From positions 62,001-126,000 of the forward strand of contig NZ_FUYV01000003.1 of assembly GCF_900168165.1 (NCBI RefSeq): a stretch of DNA of 64,000 nucleotides. Direction: 5' to 3'. The translations under genes were made by a program, and so were the position numbers. Positions 36,094 through 43,887 of the stretch are shown in pieces. Source of the DNA: Alkalitalea saponilacus (lineage in GTDB: Bacteria > Bacteroidota > Bacteroidia > Bacteroidales > Marinilabiliaceae). Below the pieces are notes generated by a model. It was not told the origin of the DNA and did no database searches. It saw only the letters and a list, made by a program, of their open reading frames with translations. The first letter of the stretch is position 1, and the number at the start of each line of letters is the position of its first letter.

Positions 36094-37788
36094 TTAAATC
36101 TCGTTTTTCAAAAACTTAAAATATTGTTTCAGCAATTTACCACTTTCTACGTTCGGAGTAAATACTTCCATAACGGCTGGTTTGTTTGAAGGATTAAAAA
36201 ATGTTTTTAATTGCTCAGTAACTTCATCGGCGTTTTTACATGAATGGTAATCAAGGCCAAAAGTTCGTGCAATACCTTCGCAGTTGTGCGAGTGTTTTGT
36301 CTCAAAGAACTCCTCCAGCTCTTCGGTGTCTGTTGGACCGTGAATGAACCTGAAAATTCCCCCACCGCCATTGTTTACGATAATAATTCGGAATGATTCC
36401 GGCAGATATTTATGCCAAAGACCGTTGCTGTCGTATAAAAACGACAGGTCTCCGGTAATAAGCAGCACCGGTTTATCTGAACCAAAAGCTGCTCCGGCAG
36501 CTGTGCTTACACAACCATCGATGCCACTGGTTCCCCGATTTGCATACCATGTATGTTCTTCGTTCCAGTTAAAGAGTTGTGCATAACGCACAGGAGTGCT
36601 GTTTCCAAGATGAATTTGTCTGGATGGAAGATTGGTTTCGCTAAGTATATTATACAGTTTCAGGTCGCACCATGCAAGTTTGTCGAAGTACTGGGTATGT
36701 CTTTCGGCAGACAAAGTTGCTCGTTTATTCCATGTGTCTCTGAACCGTTTTTCCCTTTCATCCATTTTACTGGCAACCTGCTGAAGAATTTGGGCTGCAT
36801 TCCCTTTTATAATTCTCGAAAGAGCCTGATAGGTATCTGTTATATTATGATGATTTGAAAAATGCCAATGAATCTTTGGCTGAGTTTTTCGCAATATCTT
36901 CTTTATCATTTTAGAAAGTACCGGAACATCAAGTGTAATCAGCATATCGGGGCTGAAAAAAAGATGCTCGTCTTCGGTAATGGTGGATACAATTCTGTCC
37001 ATATTACCAGTGAAATTATCACTCTCCAGATTTGACAAAGTTTCGGTGAGAACTACCACTCCTTTTTTTGCTAGTAATTCCAGTGCATTTTTAAGTTCGG
37101 GTTGATGATACATGGCTCCGGTAATAACCATGACTCGCTCGTACCGTTCTATTTCTGACGTTAGAAGCGCGATGGCTTCTTCCGATAATTGGCTGTCGCC
37201 GGTGAGCAATTCTATTTTTCTGGCTGTTTTTTCCGGGTAGACCGTTTTTCCATAAAGCGGTTCGCGCATGGGAACGTTGATGTGAATAGGGCCGGGTACT
37301 GTTCCGTTACATTTCTGAAAAGCTTCATTAAGCATACGGTTCATGTACCACTCATCATCGCTGTGGCCTCCTGAAAGTGGTAGAGTGCATTGATGGCGAA
37401 TAAAGTTGTTGTAGATTCCCGGTTGGTCAATGGCTTGGCCGTCAGCCTGGTTTATCCATTCTTTGGGACGGTCGGCAGTGATTACCACCAATGGAATTTT
37501 TTGGTAGTAAGCTTCGGCTACTGCAGGTGCGTAGTTGAGCGCAGCTGTACCGCTGGTGCAGACCAAAGCCACCGGCTTCTTTTTTTCACGGGCCAAACCC
37601 AGTGCAAAGTAAGCTGCGCTGCGTTCGTCAACAATGCTCAGGCATTCAAATCTTTCACATCCGTTAAAAGAGATTATTAAGGGAGCATTTCGTGAACCCG
37701 GAGAGATTATCACTTGCTCAACACCATGAAGGTGACATAATTCTACTAGTGCTTTTACAATTGGTTTGTCAGAAATTGGTTTACTCAT
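36094..37788 (-). CDS. menD: SEPHCHC synthase MenD
   Basis: About 564 residues from MSKPISDKPIVKALVELC. The frame extends 26 codons further, into the end of menF, but the downstream Met gives the standard MenD N-terminus. Thiamine-diphosphate enzyme motifs: VIISPGSRNAPLIISF near the N-terminus, ALVCTSGTAALNYAPAV, and the cofactor-binding GDLSFLYDSNGLWH followed by INNGGGGIF-like IIVNNGGGGIFRF. It joins 2-oxoglutarate and isochorismate, the second step of the classical menaquinone pathway. It is 46 bases downstream of menF. Confidence 0.95.
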   Translation of the reverse strand: MSKPISDKPIVKALVELCHLHGVEQVIISPGSRNAPLIISFNGCERFECLSIVDERSAAYFALGLAREKKKPVALVCTSGTAALNYAPAVAEAYYQKIPLVVITADRPKEWINQADGQAIDQPGIYNNFIRHQCTLPLSGGHSDDEWYMNRMLNEAFQKCNGTVPGPIHINVPMREPLYGKTVYPEKTARKIELLTGDSQLSEEAIALLTSEIERYERVMVITGAMYHQPELKNALELLAKKGVVVLTETLSNLESDNFTGNMDRIVSTITEDEHLFFSPDMLITLDVPVLSKMIKKILRKTQPKIHWHFSNHHNITDTYQALSRIIKGNAAQILQQVASKMDEREKRFRDTWNKRATLSAERHTQYFDKLAWCDLKLYNILSETNLPSRQIHLGNSTPVRYAQLFNWNEEHTWYANRGTSGIDGCVSTAAGAAFGSDKPVLLITGDLSFLYDSNGLWHKYLPESFRIIIVNNGGGGIFRFIHGPTDTEELEEFFETKHSHNCEGIARTFGLDYHSCKNADEVTEQLKTFFNPSNKPAVMEVFTPNVESGKLLKQYFKFLKNEI

Positions 37789-37834
37789 TATATTGTTTTG
37801 GTTATTTACGAAAATAGATAAATGCTTGAAGAAA

Positions 37835-38926
37835 TCAAGCCTGAGACTGTTGAAGACTTTGCTCAATTGCTGAAAGCATCATGTGGCTTTTGAGAATCGT
37901 TTCATCCCACTCTTCCTGTAATACAGAACGTCGCGTAAGTCCGCCTCCTGCAAATATAGTACTATGTTTTTGGTTTGTTTTCATGCAACGGATGTTTACG
38001 AAAAGATGCAGTCCGTCTCTATTTACAGGACCTAAAAACCCGCCATAATATTCTCTTTTATGAGATTCGGTATCCCGAATCAGTTGCATGGCTTTTTCTT
38101 TTGGCTCTCCGCACAGAGCTGGTGTAGGGTGAAGTTGCTCTATGAATTCTCCGGTTTTGTTTTCTATATTGGAATATGGAAAAGAATATAAGGTTTTAAG
38201 ATGGGTCACATTACCTGCTTTTACTACTGAAGGGCCAATCTTCTTATAATTGTTGATTTTACTTCTGGTTAATAATTCATCAATGTAGTTACTGACCATC
38301 TGTTGTTCTTCCTGTTCTTTTCCTCCCCATTTGTCCATTTCGGAATCATAAACCCGACGTGTGCCGGCAAGTGATACCGTCGTAACGGTATCATCTGTTT
38401 TGTCCAGTAAAATTTCGGGTGAGGCTCCAATCCAAATGCCTGTTTGAGGTGTATTCAGCAGATAAACAAAAGCGTTGGAGGCTGTACGGCATAAATTAAG
38501 ATATATTTTAGCCAAGTGTGGTATAAGATTCTGTTCAACTTGTATTCTGCGAGATAAAATTACTTTTTGAACAGTTTCTTCTTCAAGAGCCTTAGCCATT
38601 TTTTTGAACTGCTGTGTGTAGGTTTCAAATGTGTTTCCGCATATTACGGTTTCGTTCTGGACAGCAGTCAGTTTTGGAAAGCTCTTATTTTCCGGTTCAA
38701 ATTGATTTACGTTTGTTTCAAACCACCAGGCTTTTTCACTTGTGGTGTCAAACGGAAATAGGAAAAACCCCTGGAGGTCAAGATAATGATCGAAGTCCTT
38801 GTGCGTAACTTCAATGCTCCTTTTTATTGAGCAAAACATTAATTTACCATCGCGGGGAAGCCGGTAAATGATGCAGGATTCCTTTTGCAGATGTTTATTT
38901 AATTCTGAGATGATGTTGGTTTCCAT
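37835..38926 (-). CDS. menF: Isochorismate synthase MenF
   Basis: About 363 residues from METNIISELNKHL; a Met five codons upstream is possible. Chorismate-utilising enzyme motifs: VILSRRIQVEQ, WIGASPEILL, VSLAGTRRVY, FIEQLHPTPALCGEPKEKAM, and the C-terminal IFAGGGLTRRSVLQEEWDET. It makes isochorismate, the entry step to menaquinone, and heads the menF-menD-menB operon. A TATCTTTG box on the minus strand (38946-38953) sits about 20 bases upstream of the start and could be its -7 element; no TTG at the right distance was seen. Confidence 0.93.
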   Translation of the reverse strand: METNIISELNKHLQKESCIIYRLPRDGKLMFCSIKRSIEVTHKDFDHYLDLQGFFLFPFDTTSEKAWWFETNVNQFEPENKSFPKLTAVQNETVICGNTFETYTQQFKKMAKALEEETVQKVILSRRIQVEQNLIPHLAKIYLNLCRTASNAFVYLLNTPQTGIWIGASPEILLDKTDDTVTTVSLAGTRRVYDSEMDKWGGKEQEEQQMVSNYIDELLTRSKINNYKKIGPSVVKAGNVTHLKTLYSFPYSNIENKTGEFIEQLHPTPALCGEPKEKAMQLIRDTESHKREYYGGFLGPVNRDGLHLFVNIRCMKTNQKHSTIFAGGGLTRRSVLQEEWDETILKSHMMLSAIEQSLQQSQA

Positions 38927-39017
38927 TTTATCTTTGTACAATTTACAAAGATAACCAATTTGAGGTAGTTTGTGTTGAATTTAGACACGAAGAGATTCTC
39001 AAAAATGATAAAAAAGT

Positions 39018-39120
39018 AACCACAAAGGTCACTGAGTGTTGGGCAAAGTTCACAAAGGATTGTATGTTTGGATATTTACCTTTGTGAGTCTTTGAGCATT
39101 CCTCTGTGTTCTTTGTGGTT
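39018..39120. repeat. Imperfect inverted repeat built of CACAAAG units
   Basis: AACCACAAAGGTCAC at the left end matches the reverse complement of the right end (39106-39120, TGTTCTTTGTGGTT). An inner pair, TTCACAAAGGAT and ACCTTTGTGAG, also matches. About 100 bases that could fold into one long hairpin. Confidence 0.6.
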
Positions 39121-39465
39121 AAATTTAATTTGGGCTCTAGTTAAATTTGCAATGTTATCTCCATAAGCTCAATTGATTTTGGTCATATTTTTGAGTTCCT
39201 CTTTCCACTTTTCAGAACTAAATATTATTTTTATAAATTAACCTGTCCTTTCAGGACGTAAATTCTCATTGCGCTTACTCCTACGGCGTTGCCGTTGGTT
39301 TGAAATAATCTGCCACTCCGTGGCGTTGCTATAAGCAAGATACTTTATCTGTACGCTACATCAATGCCAAAAGCATTTCCAATGCTGAAAGCCTTATTTA
39401 ATCCTACCTAAAACAATACTGCGTATTGAGATTGTGTCTTCCAACAGGCTGAAAGCCTAAATTAA

Positions 39466-39494
39466 TTCAGCCCAAGGCAATGCCTTGGGCTGAA
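39466..39494 (-). terminator. Palindrome downstream of the TonB receptor gene
   Basis: TTCAGCCCAAGGCA, one base, TGCCTTGGGCTGAA: a perfect 14-bp inverted repeat about 60 bases past the stop of the minus-strand receptor. No clear T-run follows, so it may be part of a repeat rather than a terminator. Confidence 0.45.
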
Positions 39495-39554
39495 ACGATG
39501 TATTTCATATTCGCCCTGTGAAGGGCAGCTTAATTCCTTGTTCTTTCTTTGCAA

Positions 39555-41972
39555 TTAAAATGTAAATTGAATTCCTCCCAGATATAAAGCTCCAATATTA
39601 TCCATGTAGCCAAATTCAGGGGTATCATTGTTTATTAGGTTTCGTGCATTCACAAAAACACTCAGATTCTTTGTCGCCTTATATGAAACCTTTGAGTTTA
39701 ATATGAATTTACTGTCAATATCTACATCACCATTAATGGTTTGATAGGTTTGACTGCTGTAAAAATATGCATCTGAAGCAATGGTTAACTTATCAGTTGG
39801 CCTGTAAATAATCCCTGCCATTCCCCAAAATGAAGGTGTGTTTTTGTGTTTTACGCCATCTTCAAAATTTGTTGGTTGCCAGTCTGACGTTACAGGTTGC
39901 AGGTTTTCAGGTGTTGGCTGGATTTGGCCAGCCATTATTCCTCCAATCAGATTGGTTAGTTCTTCACCAGCAGTGTTTAATTGCTGTCCTGTTATTTCAT
40001 TTCTATTTATGCTCGAGTAGTTGTCAAGTTTTGTCTGTTGTACTGTACCATGAAACCGTGTGATAATCTTTTCTGAAATGATATAATCGAGGTTAAAACT
40101 GGCACCTATTTGGGTGGCTTCCAGATCCATGTTGTTATATGTGATGTAAACATGCGTTTCTGGAGTTTGTGCCTGACCAGTTACCAGTTCCATGACATTA
40201 AATATGCCTGAATAATCAGTCATCAGAGCGCCGAAGTTTTTGGTTTTTGAAGCAAACATCTCCAAATCCAACAAGATTCGATTGTTAGGTCTCACCCTGT
40301 AACCAAATTCTATCATATCTGTAGTTAGTAGGTCTGCTTCGGGATTTCCATTAAAATGCACAAAATTTGGAGGTGTGCGTCCAGTTCTGTCCCAGGTATA
40401 ATTTGAGTGCGCATTAACAATAAAGGAAGACCTGTTGGCTCTTGAGTAAACTGCACGTACGGTCTGATTTTCGTTAATGGGAAGTGTTCCGGCAAATTGC
40501 CAGGAGGTGTACCATTTGTCGGGATTGTTGTACTTCTCAGTTCGCAAGGCCGAGATGAGCCTAATCCTGTTAAAAAGCATATAATCCATTCTTAGACTTA
40601 ACCCAAGAGTATTTAGTTCTCTTTTCGCGTTCAGATAACCGGCTTCACCTGTTTCAAGATATGGGGTATCATCGTAATAAAGGGTTTGGTAGCTTACTCC
40701 CGGACGGATGTTAAAGGAATTGATGTGGAAATCATATTCTGCATTGGCATTGAACTGACCCATGTCGATTTTAAAACCGGTTTCTCCGGTTGAAAAGTTT
40801 TGAACTCCTCCCATGTAATTTGTTTGTACTTTTAAATCTCCGAGGGTGGCATTGAGGTTAAAATACCCGGTGGATGATTTTCTGCCAGCAAGGGCTCGAG
40901 GCAAATCACCTACCGGCGAAGAATTAACATATGAATTTTGATATCCCCCACTCACATCAACGCTGGAATTTTGTGTGATGTCGTAATGCATATATGCATT
41001 TACTCCAATATTTTCACGTCCTAATCCCGGATCCGGAAACAGTTTGTCAACATCGTCGGTTAAAAGTGTAAAATAATGCCCCTGAAATAGTTGACGAAGG
41101 CTTTGATATTGATTTATGGGCAAATAACCACCATTAAATGGTTCATATTCGTTTTCGCCTGTTTGCAGATACATCTCTCCCAGATCAAAGAAATTTACCT
41201 TATCGGTTTCTCTGTTGCGCATTTGGAAGTTAGTGGTAATTGCCGCTGAGAATCTGTCATTAAAAGATTTTCTCAGAGATAAATCACCGGTGTAAGTATT
41301 CATATTTCCTGCTTGCACTGAACCAGAGGCCAATGGCGACTGACTGGTGGTTTTTGAGGTAAGAATGTTGATCACCCCATTCACGGCATTTGAGCCATAG
41401 AGGGCACTGGCAGGTCCACGAACGACTTCGATTCGTTCAATGTCTTCAAAACCAATGGGCAAGGTTTCCCACACAATGGCACCATGCGCATAGTTGAACA
41501 TAGGACGACCGTCAATCATCAGAAGGGTATTGGTGTTTTCCGAGTAAAGCATCATATTGTGTGCCGGCAGATTATCCAACCCTCTCAAGTGAACATCAAA
41601 GTTCCCATTGGTTTTTTGGCGGACAATAATTCCCGGTATTAACCTTAAAGCTTCTTCAATGGTTGTGGCTCCATAGTCACGAATCTCTTCCCGGGTAAGT
41701 ACACTGGAGGATAAAGGCGACACCATCGTGCTCTCATCTCGACCTGAAGCCGAATAAACATTTCTATTAATGAGTAAATCGATTAACTCTTCTAAACTGG
41801 ACACACCCATCAAGTCCATGGCAGCCATTAGTTCTTCCAAATCCAAATCGGCCAAATCATCAATAGACATTTCCAATACGGCTTCTCTGGTGAGTGGAGC
41901 ACGGTCAGGTTGCTGAGCGTATGTGTTTAAAGAGATAAAAAGTATGAACAGTAGATATATATATTTCTTCAT
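39555..41972 (-). CDS. TonB-dependent receptor
   Basis: An 805-residue outer-membrane receptor: signal to about residue 19 (LNTYAQQ), then an acidic helical N-terminal extension (DLADLDLEELMAAMDLMGVS). The plug domain has LTREEIRDYGATTIEEALRL, IPGIIVRQ and VVRGPASALYGSNAVNGVIN near 185-205. A 22-strand-type barrel ends in LYLGGIQFTF with the terminal Phe. The ligand cannot be inferred. It follows a YfiR-family gene by 50 bases, so the two are probably co-transcribed. Confidence 0.9.
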   Translation of the reverse strand: MKKYIYLLFILFISLNTYAQQPDRAPLTREAVLEMSIDDLADLDLEELMAAMDLMGVSSLEELIDLLINRNVYSASGRDESTMVSPLSSSVLTREEIRDYGATTIEEALRLIPGIIVRQKTNGNFDVHLRGLDNLPAHNMMLYSENTNTLLMIDGRPMFNYAHGAIVWETLPIGFEDIERIEVVRGPASALYGSNAVNGVINILTSKTTSQSPLASGSVQAGNMNTYTGDLSLRKSFNDRFSAAITTNFQMRNRETDKVNFFDLGEMYLQTGENEYEPFNGGYLPINQYQSLRQLFQGHYFTLLTDDVDKLFPDPGLGRENIGVNAYMHYDITQNSSVDVSGGYQNSYVNSSPVGDLPRALAGRKSSTGYFNLNATLGDLKVQTNYMGGVQNFSTGETGFKIDMGQFNANAEYDFHINSFNIRPGVSYQTLYYDDTPYLETGEAGYLNAKRELNTLGLSLRMDYMLFNRIRLISALRTEKYNNPDKWYTSWQFAGTLPINENQTVRAVYSRANRSSFIVNAHSNYTWDRTGRTPPNFVHFNGNPEADLLTTDMIEFGYRVRPNNRILLDLEMFASKTKNFGALMTDYSGIFNVMELVTGQAQTPETHVYITYNNMDLEATQIGASFNLDYIISEKIITRFHGTVQQTKLDNYSSINRNEITGQQLNTAGEELTNLIGGIMAGQIQPTPENLQPVTSDWQPTNFEDGVKHKNTPSFWGMAGIIYRPTDKLTIASDAYFYSSQTYQTINGDVDIDSKFILNSKVSYKATKNLSVFVNARNLINNDTPEFGYMDNIGALYLGGIQFTF

Positions 41973-42022
41973 CGTAAGTATTTGTTAGTATTGAACGATT
42001 AGGTTTAATTTAGTCATTTTGA

Positions 42023-42535
42023 TTATCGAACCTCGTCACCAAGGGCAATTAGTCGACTGGAAGTGTTTAGTCCATGCCGTTCAATGTTTTGAGGGCTGAT
42101 TTGGAAGCGTAATCTGCCATCACGCATTAGGAATGAAATTCCTGCACCCCGCTCACATAAACCTTGTTCGCCACCAACAATTAATATGGGTTCATTTTCT
42201 TTTAAGGAAAGTAAATTTGGAAGCAACCCGCACTTATCCGGTGCTAAGTAAATGATATGAGTCCGGTCAATACTGCCGATCGATTCGGCGCTTCGAACCA
42301 CCAATTTGTTCCCTCCAATGGTTCGGGATTGAGAAAGCTCTGTAAGTTCTCTGACTATCTCATTGTCGCCCACTATGGTTATAATAAAATCCCCGGAGGT
42401 TGCATCGTTGGGCCATCCAATGTTTTGTGCAAAATTGAAAAGAAAGAGTGCCTTAAATTTTGCAATTTGACCAGCCGATATCGATGCCGGGCAAATTAAG
42501 ACCAGAATGAATAACAACAAAAGTGCTTTTTTCAT
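42023..42535 (-). CDS. YfiR-family (DUF4154) periplasmic protein
   Basis: A 170-residue exported protein: signal MKKALLLLFILVLICPASIS, then the family hallmark KALFLFNFAQNIGWP, followed by FIITIVGDNEIVREL and IGGNKLVVRSAESIG, and ending with GAGISFLMRDGRLRFQISPQ and HGLNTSSRLIAL. YfiR proteins are periplasmic; the Pseudomonas member represses a diguanylate cyclase, but in Bacteroidota they commonly sit next to TonB receptors or sensor kinases and the role is unknown. It is the upstream partner of the 39555-41972 receptor. Confidence 0.87.
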   Translation of the reverse strand: MKKALLLLFILVLICPASISAGQIAKFKALFLFNFAQNIGWPNDATSGDFIITIVGDNEIVRELTELSQSRTIGGNKLVVRSAESIGSIDRTHIIYLAPDKCGLLPNLLSLKENEPILIVGGEQGLCERGAGISFLMRDGRLRFQISPQNIERHGLNTSSRLIALGDEVR

Positions 42536-42686
42536 AAGTTTTTAGATGTTAAGATTTGTAGATTGAGCTTAATATAATTTAAATGTTTTTTGTTTTGGTT
42601 TTTGGCCGTGAGCAATTGAACCATGATTCCGTTTACGCAATTCATCAGGAATGGATTCCTGTTTAATCAAAGATTACATACTGTTC

Positions 42687-42721
42687 ATAAAAAAAAGAGA
42701 GCCGTTCATCAGGCTCTCTTT
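42687..42721 (-). terminator. Rho-independent terminator downstream of the DUF4625 gene
   Basis: AAAGAGAGCC and GGCTCTCTTT form a 10-bp stem with an 8-base loop. On the minus strand it is followed by a run of eight T, a classic intrinsic terminator. Confidence 0.75.
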
Positions 42722-42772
42722 AAAATTCATCTTAAAAAAAGAAAAGAATCAAAACAATTGAATCCTTCTGAA

Positions 42773-42803
42773 TTGTCCATTGACTCAAAAAGTCAATGGA
42801 CAA
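42773..42803 (-). terminator. First of two tandem hairpins after the DUF4625 gene
   Basis: TTGTCCATTGACT and AGTCAATGGACAA form a perfect 13-bp stem with a 5-base loop, 15 bases after the stop at 42818. With the hairpin at 42687-42721 it makes a double stop for transcription. Confidence 0.65.
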
Positions 42804-42817
42804 AATCAAATCAAATG

Positions 42818-43324
42818 TTAATGCTCATGCTCATGCTCATGCTCATGATGGTCATGGTCATCATCTTCAACTTCAATCTCAATGAAAACCTGACTCTGGT
42901 TGCCTGCTTTATCCACAGCAAATACTCCTAAGTGGTATTCACCATGTTTTGCATCTTCGGGAACAATCAGGTCTAATTCAAGTTCATAAACCTTGACATT
43001 CCCTTCAATTAAGCCATCTTTATGAAGATGCCACTCTTTTTCACCATGGTGATGGTCATGATCTCCATGTTTCAGGGTGATTATCTGGCTATGGGTATGA
43101 CCGTCGCTGTTGTAATGAATGTCAATTTTCCAAGTAGCCAGCTCCGTGTCATCTGTTATGATGGCGTGCAGATGGATGGTCTCACCCGGATGAAAATGTG
43201 CATGATCATCAGGTGAAACTATTTCTATGACCGGAGGTGTGGTATCCACGTCGTCATCGTCGCTGCAGGCAATAAAAATAGTAAATGCAAATAATACCGG
43301 TAATATATATTTTAGCTTTTTCAT
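42818..43324 (-). CDS. DUF4625-type lipoprotein with histidine-rich tail
   Basis: A 168-residue lipoprotein: lipobox FIAC with Cys20, followed by SDDDDVD, the acidic pattern that directs Bacteroidota lipoproteins to the surface. The domain (PPVIEIVSPDDHAHFHPGE, WKIDIHYNSDGHTHSQ, EYHLGVFAVDKAGNQSQ) is an Ig-like fold of the DUF4625 type. It is unusually His-rich and ends in a HDHHEHEHEHEH tail encoded by tandem hexamers. It follows the TonB receptor and its two small Cys/His proteins, so a metal-binding surface role (zinc, copper or nickel) is a reasonable inference. Confidence 0.75.
   Translation of the reverse strand: MKKLKYILPVLFAFTIFIACSDDDDVDTTPPVIEIVSPDDHAHFHPGETIHLHAIITDDTELATWKIDIHYNSDGHTHSQIITLKHGDHDHHHGEKEWHLHKDGLIEGNVKVYELELDLIVPEDAKHGEYHLGVFAVDKAGNQSQVFIEIEVEDDDHDHHEHEHEHEH
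42821..42847 (-). repeat. Tandem ATGCTC hexamer repeat in coding sequence
   Basis: Four perfect copies of ATGCTC plus ATG on the plus strand. On the minus strand they encode the alternating Glu-His tail of the DUF4625 lipoprotein. Copy-number change would lengthen or shorten the tail without a frameshift. Confidence 0.8.
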
Positions 43325-43550
43325 TTTTGTATGTATTTAAATAGTTTGATTGACTAAATGAGCACTTCTCAGATATATGACGGTTCAATGTGCCATTTAT
43401 CCATGTTTCGAATTAAAGCTTGATCTCTCTCGAAATCAGCCTTTATACCTCAATCACAAATAAAATAAATAATATGTCGCTTGGTGCTCCATATTATTAA
43501 GGGTTAGTTTTTGATCCGGATAGAGATAAGCTCTTTTTAATTTAGGTTTT

Positions 43551-43886
43551 TTAAAAAGTAAAAAGAGGTGGAGGGCCTCTCTGATGATAGAAGGTTATGG
43601 TTTGGCAATAAATCTTTATTTCAATAAAGGAACTTATTTTTTTTGCACGTATAAATGGTTTGCAACACAAAGACGGTTCGGAAACCGACGCCGGGAAGAA
43701 TTGAATCTGACTAAATACGCAGATGTCTTCTTCGCTATTAGTACTTGATGCATCGCATTGGTGATGACAATGTTCATTGTGAGCGGGAGCTAGATGATAT
43801 ACAACAAAATGCAAACCCTTTCCTGCTTCAGTAAGCAGGAAAGAAGCAGCCAAAACTAAGGCCGGTATTTGCAGTTTTTGTATCAT
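43551..43886 (-). CDS. Small Cys/His-rich exported protein ending RGPPP
   Basis: A 111-residue protein with an N-terminal hydrophobic segment (IPALVLAASFLLTEAGKG), then HNEHCHHQCD, further Cys (EEDICVF, SLCCKPF) and a C-terminal HQRGPPPLF. The ATG lies one base after the stop of the TonB receptor (43888), a sign of translational coupling. The layout, including the terminal (R)xPPP motif, is shared with the protein at 46527-46913. Small proteins of this kind next to TonB receptors recall DUF2946-type metal-associated proteins of Proteobacteria; the equivalence is inference. Confidence 0.6.
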   Translation of the reverse strand: MIQKLQIPALVLAASFLLTEAGKGLHFVVYHLAPAHNEHCHHQCDASSTNSEEDICVFSQIQFFPASVSEPSLCCKPFIRAKKISSFIEIKIYCQTITFYHQRGPPPLFTF

Positions 43887-43887
43887 T

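Larger units (their letters stand above)
38942..39554. other. 613-base intergenic region of degenerate repeats
   Basis: No ORF. The region holds an imperfect inverted repeat (39018-39120), stretches resembling common Bacteroidota intergenic repeats (CCTTTCAGGACGTAAATTC near 39246, and CTACGGCGTTGCCGTTGG near 39281), an AGGCT-GAA-AGCCT hairpin, and a perfect palindrome (39466-39494). A GCCCT/AGGGC hairpin at 39513-39526 lies closest to the TonB receptor stop. Confidence 0.5.

Noticed and set aside
37789-37866. 26-codon N-terminal extension of menD
   Set aside because: It overlaps the end of menF, and the downstream Met yields the standard MenD N-terminus.
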